Positions 48,449 through 59,776 of a DNA stretch of 64,000 bases are shown here, in pieces. The stretch comes from Basidiobolus meristosporus CBS 931.73 (lineage: Eukaryota; Basidiobolomycota; Basidiobolomycetes; Basidiobolales; Basidiobolaceae), in the NCBI GenBank assembly GCA_002104905.1, contig MCFE01000098.1:1-64000 (forward strand), written 5' to 3'. Both the position numbers and the translations under genes were made by a program. The number at the start of each line of letters is the position of its first letter. Within the stretch, counting starts at the first letter, position 1. Under the pieces are notes generated by a model that did no database searches, was not told where the DNA came from, and saw nothing but the letters and a program-made list of their open reading frames with translations.

Positions 48449-50386
48449 CTAAATGTTCATACTGACTAGTCCTAATTTTGACTTAAGATATTCAAACTTG
48501 TCTCTAGCTAATGGTTTGGTAAATATGTCGGCGATCATTTCATCTGTAGGACAGTAAACTAAGCTAACTAAGTTATTCTCTATAGCTTGACGTATGAAAT
48601 GATGTCTAATATCTATGTGCTTGGTTCTAGCATGAAAAGTTGGATTTCTACCTAATTCTATACATCCTTGAATATCTTGAAATAAAGTGATAGGCGTTTT
48701 TTGACATAGGCCTAAATTGGTAAAAAGCTTTCTTAACCACATTGCTTCTTTTGTAGCTTCACAGGCTGCCATATACTCTGCCTCTGTAGTAGAAAGTGCT
48801 ATGGTTGGTTGCTTTCTTGAATTCCATGAAATTGCTCCTTTACAGTAAAGAAAGGTGTATCCTGTGGTGGATCTTCTGTCTTCCAAATTTTGTCCCCAAT
48901 CTGCATCAGAGTATCCCACAAGATCTTGTTCTGAGTCCTTATAAGTGTATCTTAAGCAAATATCAGCAGTTCCTTTTAGGTATCTAAAAATCCGCTTAAC
49001 TGCTGCAATATGATCATATCCATAGTTGTGATTATGTTGGCTGACAACTCCCACTGAATATGAGATATCTGGACATGTTCCAAGCATGATATACATCAGA
49101 CTGCCAACCATAGATTGATAAGGAAAGTCAGGGCTTTCAGATGGCATCAAGCTCTCTTGATTTGGTTGAGTTTCAACAAAGTTAAGGTTTGTCTCCATTG
49201 GGGTAGCTGCCGGTTTACAGTCTTCCATTTGGTACTTCTTTAGTATATCTTGAATATACTTGGATTGGCTTAGGGTGATAGTCTGGGTACTTCTGTCTAT
49301 GGAGAACTTAATCCCTAAGTTGTAACTAAGTTCTCCTAAATCAGACATCTTGAACTCCTTAGATAGGCTGGATTTAGTTTCTTCCAAAGTATCTAGGTTA
49401 TTGGTGGCTATAATAAGATCATCCACATATAGAGCTAATAGAACTGGATTTGCTTTATCTGGCTTATAGTATATACTATAGTCAGCATTACTTCTTTTGA
49501 AACTCAAAGATTCCACATAAGAATCTATCATGCAATTCCAGGCTCTCAGTGATTGTTTGAGACCATATAGTGACTTTTTAAGCTTGCAGACCAAATGGGG
49601 GTTATCTTGGTCAACAAACCCATCAGGCTGGTCCATATACACGTCCTCATCAAGTTCTCCATTCAAAAATGCAGTTTTTACATCCATTTGATGAATAAAA
49701 AACTTATATTTGGCTGCAATAGCCATTATTAATCTGATGGAATTAAACTTGGCTACCGGTGCAAAGGTCTCAGTATAGTCAAGTCCTTTTGTTTGAGAGT
49801 ATCTCTTGGCTACAAGTCTTGCTTTGTATCTTTCAGTTGTACCATCAGCCTTGTATTTTGTCTTGAAGACCCATCTGCATCCAATTGATTTTTGGTTGAT
49901 TGGTAATTTGACTAAGTCCCAAGTTTGATTTTCCATCAGTGCCTGATATTCCTCAGTCATTGCAGATCTCCAAAACTTTGTCTGAGGGCTATTTAGGGCC
50001 TCTTTTAAAGTCTGGGGTTCATCAATATGGACTGAATAGGCATAGGCTAAGTTTGTACCCTCATTGATATAGTACTTTGGGATATTTCTTGTCCAATTTG
50101 ATCTCCTGGCATTTGATACTGGAATGATCACTTCTGGGATATTCCTGGGCACTGATTCTGGCTGAACTACAGTTGTAGAGTCCTCTGGAGTGAAAAAATT
50201 TTCATTGTTTTGCACTGATTCAATCCTGACAAGTGGTGGACTTGAGATCAAATTTTTGTCATCATCTGATGTCATTTTTTGCAAAATTTTTGAATTTTCA
50301 TCAAATAACACATCCCTGGACTTGATCAGCTTCTTTGCTTTGGTATTGTAGAGTCTGTATGCCTTACTCTCATTGCAGTAGCCCAA
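48449..50386 (-). CDS. Copia polyprotein C-terminal part: RT and RNase H
   Basis: The longest uninterrupted transposon frame, 645 codons. It begins in the integrase C-terminal region (NESKAYRLYNTKAKKLIKSR), passes EALNSPQTKFWRSAMTEEYQ, and reaches reverse transcriptase ([20 protein letters not shown]) with the catalytic YVDDLI motif. RNase H follows with [27 protein letters not shown], and the end motif KHIDIRHHFIRQAIENN. The first codon given is a TTG because the frame is entered from upstream after a frameshift; it is not a true start. The RT and RNase H domains look biochemically complete. Confidence 0.9.
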   Translation of the reverse strand: MGYCNESKAYRLYNTKAKKLIKSRDVLFDENSKILQKMTSDDDKNLISSPPLVRIESVQNNENFFTPEDSTTVVQPESVPRNIPEVIIPVSNARRSNWTRNIPKYYINEGTNLAYAYSVHIDEPQTLKEALNSPQTKFWRSAMTEEYQALMENQTWDLVKLPINQKSIGCRWVFKTKYKADGTTERYKARLVAKRYSQTKGLDYTETFAPVAKFNSIRLIMAIAAKYKFFIHQMDVKTAFLNGELDEDVYMDQPDGFVDQDNPHLVCKLKKSLYGLKQSLRAWNCMIDSYVESLSFKRSNADYSIYYKPDKANPVLLALYVDDLIIATNNLDTLEETKSSLSKEFKMSDLGELSYNLGIKFSIDRSTQTITLSQSKYIQDILKKYQMEDCKPAATPMETNLNFVETQPNQESLMPSESPDFPYQSMVGSLMYIMLGTCPDISYSVGVVSQHNHNYGYDHIAAVKRIFRYLKGTADICLRYTYKDSEQDLVGYSDADWGQNLEDRRSTTGYTFLYCKGAISWNSRKQPTIALSTTEAEYMAACEATKEAMWLRKLFTNLGLCQKTPITLFQDIQGCIELGRNPTFHARTKHIDIRHHFIRQAIENNLVSLVYCPTDEMIADIFTKPLARDKFEYLKSKLGLVSMNI

Positions 50387-50469
50387 AAATATGCATTTTA
50401 CACTTTTTGGCTCAAATTTTGACTGATTTCTGGCCAGTTTTTTGACATATGCTGTACACCCAAATATTC

Positions 50470-51249
50470 TTAGATGCTCTGCACTTGGTCTGTATCCATA
50501 CCATGCTTCAAATGGAGTAGAATCATAAAGTATTCTGTTTTAACTCCTATTTTTAAGATATACAGCAGTGGCAACTGATTCCACCCAAAATCATGGGATA
50601 ATTTTTGATCATGGATCATAGATCTAGCCATATCAATTATTGATCTGCTAGCTTGTTCTGCTACTCCATTTTGCTGTGGGGAGTATGGTACAGTAGTCTC
50701 TTGCTTTATACCATGAATTTTGCAGAAGTGGATGAAGAGTTTTGAGGTATATTCTCCACCATTGTCAGAGCGTATTTTCTTGATTTTTTCACCAGTTTCT
50801 CTCTCCACCATGGCTTTAAGCTCCCCAAGCTTAGACAGAGCTTCTTCCTTTCTCTCCATGAAGTAGACCCATGTGTATCTTGTATAATCATCAATAAAAG
50901 TGATTAAATACTTCATCCTGCCTAAGGATAAATTTTGCATAGGTCCACACGGATCTGAGTGAATTAGATCTAATTTTTTCTTAGTTTTGATTAACCCAGA
51001 GCTTTTGAACGGTTGTCTGGCTTGTTTCCCATATATGCAGACTTCACAGTGCTCCAAATTAGCTGGGGGATCAATTTTCACACCAGAAATTAGCTGATCT
51101 TTGATCATTTTATGCAAATAATCAAAATTGATGTGTCCAAATCTCCTGTGCCAAAGCATTTGTGTTTCTTCATTTAAGTTACTTATATTGGCTTCCAAAT
51201 ATGATGGAATATAAGTCAACTTGTATAGACTCTGATCTCTGATGCCCAA
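50470..51249 (-). pseudogene. Copia integrase segment of copy C, frameshifted
   Basis: Contains the Gag-pre-integrase HHCC zinc region (LWHRRFGHINFDYLHKMI, CEVCIYGKQ) and the integrase core: IHSDPCGPM (first Asp), IRSDNGGEYTS (second Asp) and PQQNGVAEQ (Glu). The frame is lost after DFGW, where a single base is missing from an A-run compared with the older copy B near 53,887; the last 30 residues are frameshift nonsense. Confidence 0.88.
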
Positions 51250-51412
51250 AGCAATATGGGCACCATTTTGATCAGTGATCCTCCATCCAGAATTGTCAAA
51301 ACTGAAACTGAGTCCTTCTGTTGTGGCCTTGCTTACAGAGAGTAGGTTCTTGGCTATTTCTGGTACATAGAGTGCTTCTTTAAAGGTCAGTGTATGGCTT
51401 CCTTCACTGCTT

Positions 51413-52417
51413 CTAAGGCTTACTTGGATAGTCCTTCTCCCACTGCATCAAGTGTTCTATTGTCACCCATGAAAACCTTCTTAATTGGAATTTCTTGATA
51501 TTGGGTAAAAAGTCTTTTTGGTGTGTAAAGTGTTGAGAAGCTCCAGAGTCAATATACCATGTCTGAGAATCCTTGTTTGTGGTCATGTTTAGTGCAGATA
51601 TGAATAGTCTATCTTCAGTTGTTGCAGCATTTCCATATTCAGGCTTCTTTTGCTGATTATCTTTCTTTTTGAGACACCAGTCTGATATGTGTCCTTTCCT
51701 TTTGCAGTAGTTGCAAAATAGGTTGCTGTTGCCTTTGTAGGGTCTTGGGTACCTCCTTTGTTGGTTATCATTGCTTAATAAAGCATTTTCTTCTTCCTTC
51801 TTATTGGCGCTTGATTTTTGTAACTCTTCATCCAGGAGCCTTCCATATACGTAATTTAATATCAAATCTTCAGTTCTGGACTCTAGGGCTGATACAAGGC
51901 CTTGAAACTTGTCTGTCAGGCTACTCAGGATGGTAACTATCACATCCTCTTCAGTAGTTGGTACACCCACAGATTCCATCTCATCTACCAGCATGGTAAT
52001 TCTGTTAATTAGATTTTTCATTTCTTCTCCTGGCAGCATCTTTGTAGTAAAGAACTTTTGTCTCAGATACATCTTCTTGGCAGCTGAACATGACTGGTAG
52101 GTCTCTTCTAATGCTTTCCAGGCATTCTTTGCCGTTTTTGCTCTTGAGCATTGAATTAGCAATTTGTCCTTGACATTAAGGCAAATGCAGTTAAAGGCAC
52201 TTTGTTCTTTCTTCTGGTACTTTAAGGCTTCCTCTCCCATGCTTTTAGGAGGTCATTCTTCTCCCATGACAATATCCCAAAGGCCTCTTTCTTGTAGCAG
52301 CATCTTCATCTTCACCTTCCACACCTGGTAGTTAGATCCATCCAACTTTTCAGCAGAGGGTAAAAATCCAGTAATAGCAGTGGTAGACATTGCATGGAGT
52401 GACAGCTTGGGGCTCAT
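51413..52417 (-). pseudogene. Copia Gag and protease segment of copy C
   Basis: Gag runs from the ATG at 52,417 (MSPKLSLHAM) or the second ATG at 52,390. A TGA at 52,253-52,255 replaces the TGC found in copy A (GEECPP). The frame then continues from 52,240 through helical Gag, a CCHC knuckle CNYCKRKGHISDWC, and the protease motif WYIDSGASQHFTH. Single-base deletions near 51,513 and 51,430 then throw it out of frame with the integrase. Confidence 0.88.
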
Positions 52418-52421
52418 AACC
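52410..52421 (-). promoter_or_regulatory. Copia primer-binding site, half-tRNA(iMet) type
   Basis: Minus strand GGTTATGAGCCC directly abuts the LTR end ACAACA. Its complement GGGCTCATAACC is the anticodon arm of initiator tRNA-Met, with the CAU anticodon. Drosophila copia has GGTTATGGGCCC at the same place and is primed by a cleaved 5' half of tRNA-iMet. The site includes the ATG that starts MSPKLS. Confidence 0.85.
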
Positions 52422-52769
52422 TGTTGTAGGAGTCTTGGAGATATTGGAAGTGATTGGGAGAACAAGTAGATTATGTGGTTTCACTTAATGATTTATTGAA
52501 TGTAAAAGTAGTATTTATACTTTTACCTGGTCTTGCATTACAAACACGTAGAATAGGTTAAGGAAGGTCCCAAGAGCATGTGTGCAAAGTTTGGGGCTGT
52601 TTGGACAACTTTGAGAATTTTCATGTTCTGGGTACCTGGTATTTTGGTGAAAATATTATAAGTAAATCCCAACAAGGAATTTGGTCAGTATTCTCTAGGA
52701 TTTGAAGGTAATGATCTAAGTGACTAAGTTAGGTGAATATTTAGGTGGAATTATGAATTTTTTACAACA
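52422..52769 (-). repeat. 5' LTR of copia copy C
   Basis: 348 bp, TGTTGTAGGAG to TTTTTTACAACA on the plus strand. In the minus sense it starts the transcript; the primer-binding site lies at its inner edge. Confidence 0.95.
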
Positions 52770-52774
52770 ATAAT

Positions 52775-54935
52775 ATATACTATAGTTAGCATTACTCCTG
52801 TTGAAACTCAAAGATTTCAAATAAGAATCTATCTTGCAATTCCTGGCTCTTGGTGATTGTGTGAGACCACATAAAGACTTTTTAGGCTTGCAGACAAAAT
52901 GGGGGTTATCTTGGTCAACAAATCCTTCAGGCTGGTCCATATAAACATTAGCATCAAGCTCTCCATTCAAAAATGCAGTTTTTAAATCCATTTGATGAAT
53001 AAAAAACTTTTATTTGGCTCCAATAGCAAATATTAATCTGATGGATTTAAACTTGGCTACTAGTGCAAAGGTCTCAGTATAGACAAGTCCTTTTGATTGA
53101 GAGTATCCATTGGCCACAAATCTTACTTTGTATCTTTCAATTGTACCATCAGCCTTGTATTTTGTCTTGAAGACCCATCTTGATCATATTGATTTTTGGT
53201 TGATTGGTAATTGGACCAAGTCACAAGTCTGATTTTCCATCAGGGCCTGATATTCCTCAGTCATTGCAGATCTCCAAAACTTTGTCTGAAGGCTATTTAG
53301 GGCCTCTTTTACAGTCCAGGGCTCATTGATAAGGACTGAATAGGCATAGGCCAAGTTTGTACCCCCATTGATATAATAATTGGGCTACTTCAAGTCTGGT
53401 TGGATCTCTGGGCATTTGACACTGAAACAATCACTTCTGGGATATTCCTGGGCACTGATCCAGGCTGAGCCATGGTTGTAGAGTACTTGCAAGTGAAAAA
53501 ACTCTCACTGTTTTGCAATGATTCTCTTCTGACAATTGCTGGACTTGAGATCAGATTTTTGTCATCATCTGATGTCATTTTATGTGAAAACTTTGAATTT
53601 TCATCAAACAGCTCATCCCTGGCTAGATTAGCTTCTTTGCTTTGGTATTGTAGAGTCTGTATGCCTTACTCTCATTGCAATTGCTCAAAAATATGCATTT
53701 TACACTTTTTAGCTCAAATTTTGGCTGATTTCCAGGCAGTTTCTTGGCATATGCTGTACACACAAATATTCTTAGATGCTCTGTACTTGGTCTGCATCCA
53801 TTCCATGCTTCAAATGGAGTAAAATCACTAAGTATTCTGCTATAACTCCTATTCTTAAGGTATACAGCTGTGGCAACTGATTCTGCCCAAAAATCATAGG
53901 GCAATCTTTGATCATAGATCATGGATATTGCCATATCTATTATTGATCTGTTTGCACATTCTGCTACTCCATTTTGCTGTGGGGAGTATGGTACAGTAGT
54001 TTCTTGCTTTATACCTTGAATTTTGCAGAAGTGGATGAAAGGTCTTGAGGTATATTTCTACCATAGTCAGAGCATATCTTCTTGATTTTTCACCTGTTTT
54101 TCTCTCCATCACGGCTTTAAACTCCCTGAGCTTAGACAGAGCTTCTTCCTCTCTCTCCATGAAGTAGGCCCATGTGTATTTTGTATCATCATCAATAAAA
54201 ACAATTTAATAATTTATGCCACTTAAGGATGAATTTTGTATAGGTCAACACAAATCTGAGTAAATTTGATCTAGTTTTTTCTTAGTCTTGGTATCCATAC
54301 AGATCTGTCTACATTAGATCTAATTGTTTCTTATTTCAATCAACCCAGAGCTCTTGAATAGTTGTCTGGCTTGTTTCTCATATATGCAGGCTTTACAGTG
54401 CTGCAAACTAGCTGGGGATCAATTTTCACTCTGGAAATTAGCTGATCTTTGATCATTTTGCACAAATAATCAAAATTGGTGTGCTCAAATCTCCTTTGCC
54501 AAAGCATTGGTGTTTCTTCTTTTAAGTTACTTATATTGGCTTCCAGGTATGATGGAATATAAGCCAACTTGTATAGATTCTGGTCTCTGATACTCAAAGT
54601 AATATGGGCACAATTTTGATCAGTGATCTTGCAGAATTGCCAAGGCTCAAACTTAGTCCTTCTGCAGTGGCCTTGCTTACATATTGTAGGTGCTTGGCTA
54701 CTTCTGGTACATGGAATACTCCTTTAGAGGTCTGTGCATGGCTTTCTTCACTGCTTCTAAGGTTTACTTGGATAGTTCCTTCTCACACTGCATCATGTGT
54801 TCTATTATTACCCATGAAAACCTGATTGATTGGAATTTCTTGATATAGGGTAAAAAGCTCTTTTTGGTGTGTAAAGTGCTGAGATGCTCCAGAGTCAATG
54901 TACCACATCTGAGAATCCTTGTTTGTAATCATATT
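52775..54935 (-). mobile_element. Copia copy B, 5' part (interrupted, truncated by gypsy)
   Basis: It continues copy B from the RT gene ([20 protein letters not shown] at 52,716-52,991) through integrase (53,623-54,160) and Gag-pre-integrase (54,340-54,597) to the protease region, where the sequence stops at CATATT against the gypsy 5' LTR. The expected next bases (TAGTGCAGATATGAATAG in copies A and C) do not appear after the gypsy element, so the gag half and 5' LTR of copy B are missing. The coding frames are heavily broken. Confidence 0.88.
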
Positions 54936-55308
54936 TGTGAGTACTCAATGTAGTACCCACTCTTTGCCCAAGAGTTCTCCCCAGAGTCCTACCTGAAGTC
55001 CCCCAGTATTGTCCCTGTGATTCCCCCATGCATCCTCCCTCCTATTCCTGCTCTTATCTAGTTGGGGCACTTACCATAACAGGAAGGTGCTCACACACCT
55101 ATTTATAACACATTATCTATTATCTAAGCCCTCCAAGTGATATATATATATTGGATTGAACCAAGTGAGAGAACAACAAGATTTGGACCAAATTAACACA
55201 AGTCTTTATTACCTTGCTACCTTTTATTGGAAGCTATTCCAAACCAAATGGTACTGACTTGACCTACAAGCTCTCTCACTCACTGAGTACAGTCAGTCAT
55301 AACACGCA
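54936..55308 (+). repeat. 5' LTR of the gypsy element
   Basis: 373 bp from TGTGAGTACTCAATG to ATAACACGCA. The first 130 bp and the last 70 bp align well with 61,886-62,397. A CTATTTATAAC TATA-like motif and a long TA run lie in the U3 part. Confidence 0.88.
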
Positions 55309-55312
55309 TACT

Positions 55313-55329
55313 TGGTGCTCTCTCTGCAG
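55313..55329 (+). promoter_or_regulatory. Gypsy primer-binding site
   Basis: TGGTGCTCTCTCTGCAG begins 4 bases after the 5' LTR. The TGG start pairs with the universal CCA tail, so the primer would be the 3' end of a tRNA finishing CTGCAGAGAGAGCACCA. The tRNA identity cannot be settled here. Confidence 0.7.
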
Positions 55330-55429
55330 AAATAAGCATAAGTGGGGTAATGACTACTACAATCAAACTAAAAATGTACAAGGGAAAGTGAGAGTAAGCC
55401 CTTGAGTGGTTTGATACGCTTGAGAGAGT

Positions 55430-56160
55430 TGCGGTTGATGCAGGATGTAACAACAATAAGAAAGTAAGGGAGTTTGCAAGATACATGGAAGGATCAGCAT
55501 GGCAATGGCATTATGGGTTGGAAGACGCAGTTAAAAATGACTGGCATGCACTAGAAGAAGCCTACAAGACATGGTTTCTATTTGCCAAGGGATACCACTA
55601 CAAAGACCTTCTACTGTTCCCACAGAAGAAAAGCAGTGAGAGCTTTGAAGCCTACACTGAGCTGGCTCTCAAACAAGTTTGATGTCTCCCAAAGCACAAA
55701 ATTGCCAAACAACAGCTCATGATGTATTACATCCTGGGCTAGAATGACAAAGTAAGATGTAGGGCATCCCAAGAATAACAGGGATGTAAAATGTTGCAAG
55801 AGTTGGTCAAGCAACTACAAGGGGTCATCTTGCTATGGGGGCTACCCTATAGTGATATAAGTGATTGAAGGACAGGGATCCCCTGTAAGAAAGAAAAAAT
55901 TACCTCCCCAAAAGACTGTGAGTTAGAGGAATTACAGCAAAAGGTCCAAGAACTCTTGATCAACAATGTGCAAGAAGTTTCCAATGAAGGTGATAAACTC
56001 TGCAATACTGTTGTAGATCTAAAGGCCCAGGTGCAAGCCCTGACCCAACAGATGGAACAACTGGAACAACAGTATCTGTGTTATGTATGTGGAGAAGTAG
56101 GCCACCAGGCCCACAAATGTGAAAAACAATATGGACAAGAACACATACTGGACACAAAAT
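55430..56160 (+). pseudogene. Gypsy Gag region with CCHC zinc knuckle
   Basis: Reads KVREFARYMEGSAWQWHYGL and LEEAYKTWFLFAKGYHYKDL, the retrotransposon Gag capsid pattern, followed by a stop at 55,681 and, after a frame change, a coiled-coil stretch. The zinc knuckle CYVCGEVGHQAHKC (C-X2-C-X4-H-X4-C) occupies 56,079-56,120. Stops break it into at least three pieces. Confidence 0.8.
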
Positions 56161-56589
56161 AGAAGAAGGCATAAAAAGACAGAGTCCCTTGCCAGGAGGC
56201 CAACAGGACTCAGTCAATGAAAGCCCTCCAGTCAGAACAGTCAAAGTGCAGAAGAAGAAGCATTAACATGATGCTTCTAGAGAGGAGGCAAAGGAACCTG
56301 TAGTAGAGGTTCTGTCAAAAGGAAAGAATGCAGAATTAGGTGAAGAAGTACAGAATGAGCCTTGGGAAGAAGTGTTAAAGCAAACAAAAAATGCTAGTAC
56401 ATCTTCCCACAGCCTATTCCCCACAATGAAGGTACTAGAGCAAACCAAGGCAACCCTCCCAATAACCAATATACTGGGACTTGCCCCAGCTCAAATCAAG
56501 GAAACAACAGAGGGATTGAAGGAGATAACAACCCTTCATGTCAACCAGACAGACCTACAAAAACCAAATAAAGGTTCATATGTAAAGGT

Positions 56590-56860
56590 ACATATAGAGA
56601 ATAAGTAGATTCTTGCCCTTATTGACACAGGATCCTCTACATTGATCATGTCAGAGTCATTAGTAAAACATCTAAAGTTAGATATAGTCCCCAACAACAC
56701 CATTTGAGTATGGCTGGCAAATGACCAACTGGACACAACAGTAGGAGTGGTGCCTAATTGCCCCATCCAGCTAGGCAACGTGATTGTACACCACTATGTT
56801 GCGGTCCTACCTGTTGCAGCAAATGACTTACTCATTAGCAAGAGTTAGTTTATCCAACAT
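56590..56860 (+). pseudogene. Gypsy aspartic protease remnant
   Basis: The active-site motif IDTGSSTLIM is encoded from about 56,620, after an in-frame TAG. The second conserved part, VAANDLLISKS, is near 56,815-56,847. Another stop (TGA at 56,706-56,708) lies between them. Confidence 0.8.
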
Positions 56861-57389
56861 AAGATGGATATACTCTACAGTGCATCTGAACTCTGGTGGG
56901 ATACTGAGAGTATCCCACTGATTCATATCACCAATGAGAGCAAGGCATGTAGCAACAGTGAGACAAATGAAGAGGTGAAACTGTTGCAGTCTCCAATCAT
57001 TACACAAAAGGTGATAAAAACACCACCAGCCAGTGAGATGGTGATCTCATTAGAGACACCAATAGCTTATTTAACAAGTGGAAGAATGATAACCGCAACA
57101 AAAGTTTCTAAGCAACTGGAAGAAATCTTGATCCCTAAAGTATGGATACCACCAAAATTTGAAATGCAAAGTCTGAAGTGCTTAGTGGTTAACAATGGGC
57201 AACATGAGGTGATATTGCCTAGAGGAGTGCCATTGGTAAACCTAGAGGAAGTCAACGGAAACAACCAAGGACTGCCTATAAACAAGGAACCAGCAGAGGA
57301 ACTCCCCAAACTAGATGTAGACCCCAGTCTACTGCCTACACTACAAGACAAGTTCCTAAAAGGAATACACCTGATTGCCTGAGTATTCT

Positions 57390-58660
57390 CCAAGAATCAA
57401 GTAATTGGCCATATACCTGGGGTATATCAGCAAATCCACCTTGCCAACAAATACCCCATCAAGCAAAAAGCCTATAGGAACTCAAAAATTGACACAGGCT
57501 ACATCAAAGAGACAATTGAAACTCTATTAAAGGACAACATCAATACAGAGAGCCACTCTACATGGGCCTCCCCCATAGTGATAGTCCAAAAGAAAGACGG
57601 AAAGCAAAGTTTTTTGCATTGACTACCAAAAATTGAACACTGTCAACTGGAAGGATGGGTATTCACTACCGCAAATAGACAACCTCCTGGACAGATTAAT
57701 CAGAGCTAAATATTTTAGACCTTTGAATCACTCTCCGGGTATTGGCAAGTAGAAGTAGCCCTTGAAGATCAACCCAACACTGCTTTTATAACATTGTTTG
57801 GATTATACAAATGGAGCCAACTGCCCTTTGGCTTGTGCAATGCTCCTGCTACATTCCAAAGGATGATCAACAAGGTGCTAGGAAATTTATGATGGGAATG
57901 CGCTCTTGTGTATCTGGATGGCATCACAATATATTCCCCCAATGTAGAAGAACATATACATAATGTGCAATGTATCCTGACAGCCCTCCTCAAGAATCAA
58001 CTCAAACTACATCCCAAGAAGTGCCATTTCCTGTATACAAAATTGTTGTTCCTGGACCACAAGATCTTAGCAGATGGGATATACCCATCTACTTCACGCC
58101 TAAAAGCCGTTCATGAAATACCTGCACCAAAGGATATCAATGCAGTGTTGGGATTCCTAGGATTAGCTGGCTACTATTGCTGCTTTGTCAAGAACTTTGC
58201 AATGATAGCAGCCCCCCTGTACCAATTGACACAAAAAAGCTAGTGTTTTGTGTGGTTGGAGCCCCAAAAGAGAGCATTCAATCAGTTGAAACATTCCCTG
58301 ATGTCCCCACCAGCATTACACTTTCCCAATTGGGATGTGGGATTTCTTATTATCTGTGATGGAAGTCTCACCAGTATAGGTGCTCCACTGGGACAATACC
58401 ACTAATGCGGCAAATTCCACCCAATTGGTTACATGAGCCATTTGCTAAACAATCACAAACATCACTACCCTGTTACCAAGATAGAATGTCTGGCTGTTGT
58501 TTATTCTATTATACAATTCCATACATACCTACATGGTTGCCAATTCACAATAGTACCAAACCACAGTGCACTGGTCTGGCTGATGAAAACTATAGACTTT
58601 ACAAGTTGACTTGCATGCTGGGCCCTCTGACTACAAGAATACAACTTCAAAATAATTAAT
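57390..58660 (+). pseudogene. Gypsy reverse transcriptase and RNase H remnant
   Basis: RT pieces include WASPIVIVQKKDGK, LYKWSQLPFGLCNAPATFQR and the catalytic region VYLDGITIYSP (57,908-57,940), where the second Asp of the YLDD motif is Gly. LGFLGLAGYYCCFVKNF follows. RNase H starts at FPNWDVGFLIICDGSLTSIG (about 58,322). The YLDG change alone would abolish polymerase activity, and stops occur as well. Confidence 0.85.
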
Positions 58661-58950
58661 TGTGCTGGCAAGTAACACCAGGATGCAGACTTCCTCAGTT
58701 GCTATCCTGTTTGCCAAGTACACATCAGCAATGACTACAAGGATGTAATCTGCTTTAAAAGAAGGAGGAAGTACCCCAAGCATATTGTCACAAACAAGCA
58801 GAATAGAGTCTCTCAAAGGAAATGGTCTCAGTACAAAGTCCAAGAAAACCAATTAGGGTTCCTTCAAGGACAGTTCAGAGTCAAGGTACCCTTGGTAACT
58901 GCCTGCAAAGAAATCATACAAGAAAGACATATGTCATTAGGACACTCTAA

Positions 58951-59770
58951 GGTAGGGTAAGCATACCTCCCACAGAAAAGTTTATTCATATAGTCATTAT
59001 GATATACTTATCCATATTTTATCTTATCAGTATTATCCCATTCTTCTTTTGCCCATATTTTCAGTATTATCCCCATATGATGTTTACCCTGATTAGTTAT
59101 TAGCATTAGTTATCCCAGATGTTATTCAGCTTTGTGATCAGTAGATGTATCTACATAAGGCAAGTACCTGCGTCAGTACCCATGACACATGACCTAGGTC
59201 TGTGTTACCATCCCTACCATTTCAATACCATATGTGATATTTCTATGTTGCACAGGTTTCAGACTACTGATTCCTGAATGGTTGAATGTGCTGTGCCTTT
59301 TAGAACCTTCCAGGACATTCTTGGTATATTTTTAGCTCATAGTGATGTCATCAAGAGTTCCACTGATACCTAGAATCCTCTAGTACCTTGTCATTAGTAA
59401 TCACTTGGCAATCAGGAAAAGTATTTAAGGGAAAGCAATCCCTCATCAATAAATCATCCCTTCTATCAGTAACACTTCTACCTTATTGATTAGCAGTTGA
59501 TCACTGCACCTGCATTCAACAGTACATCTCAGACCTGCCATCAAGGAGCTTTTCAGGGTAGTGCACAAGACACACAGAGGCCTTCGGAGACACTGGAGCA
59601 CCTAGGAAGATAGAGAAGCAGGAGCTTTTACCATAGTGACATATTGACAAAGACGCCAGCAGTTTAGACACAGAGGTTATTGCACCCATCAGGCACCTCA
59701 CACACCTTGAGCTGTGTAGCTTCTCCCAGGAGTACCTCTACACCACCACAATGCTAACCCCCCAACAACA
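58951..59770 (+). mobile_element. LTR-like solo element inserted in gypsy integrase
   Basis: About 820 bp that splits the integrase zinc region: GHS ends at 58,948 and KMLRKMFCC resumes at 59,777. Taking out 58,951-59,770 plus one copy of T[C/A]TAA (58,946-58,950 / 59,771-59,775) restores the reading frame, which supports these borders. It holds TATTTAAG (about 59,425) and a nearby AATAAA as in an LTR, yet it does not start with TG at this border. The inverted partial copy at 1-487 shows it is a family. It has no coding capacity. Confidence 0.7.
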
Positions 59771-59776
59771 TATAAG

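Larger units (their letters stand above)
48090..52769 (-). mobile_element. Ty1/copia retrotransposon, copy C (youngest, nearly intact)
   Basis: 4,680 bp with two 348-bp LTRs that differ at only 4 positions (about 1.1%), TGTTG...CAACA ends, 5-bp target duplication, half-tRNA primer site (52,410-52,421) and purine tract complement (CTCCCACTC, from 48,438). Domain order on the minus strand is Gag, CCHC knuckle, protease, integrase, RT, RNase H, which defines Ty1/copia. Catalytic motifs survive, but one nonsense codon and at least three single-base deletions break the reading frame, so this copy cannot make full Gag-Pol as written. Confidence 0.95.
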
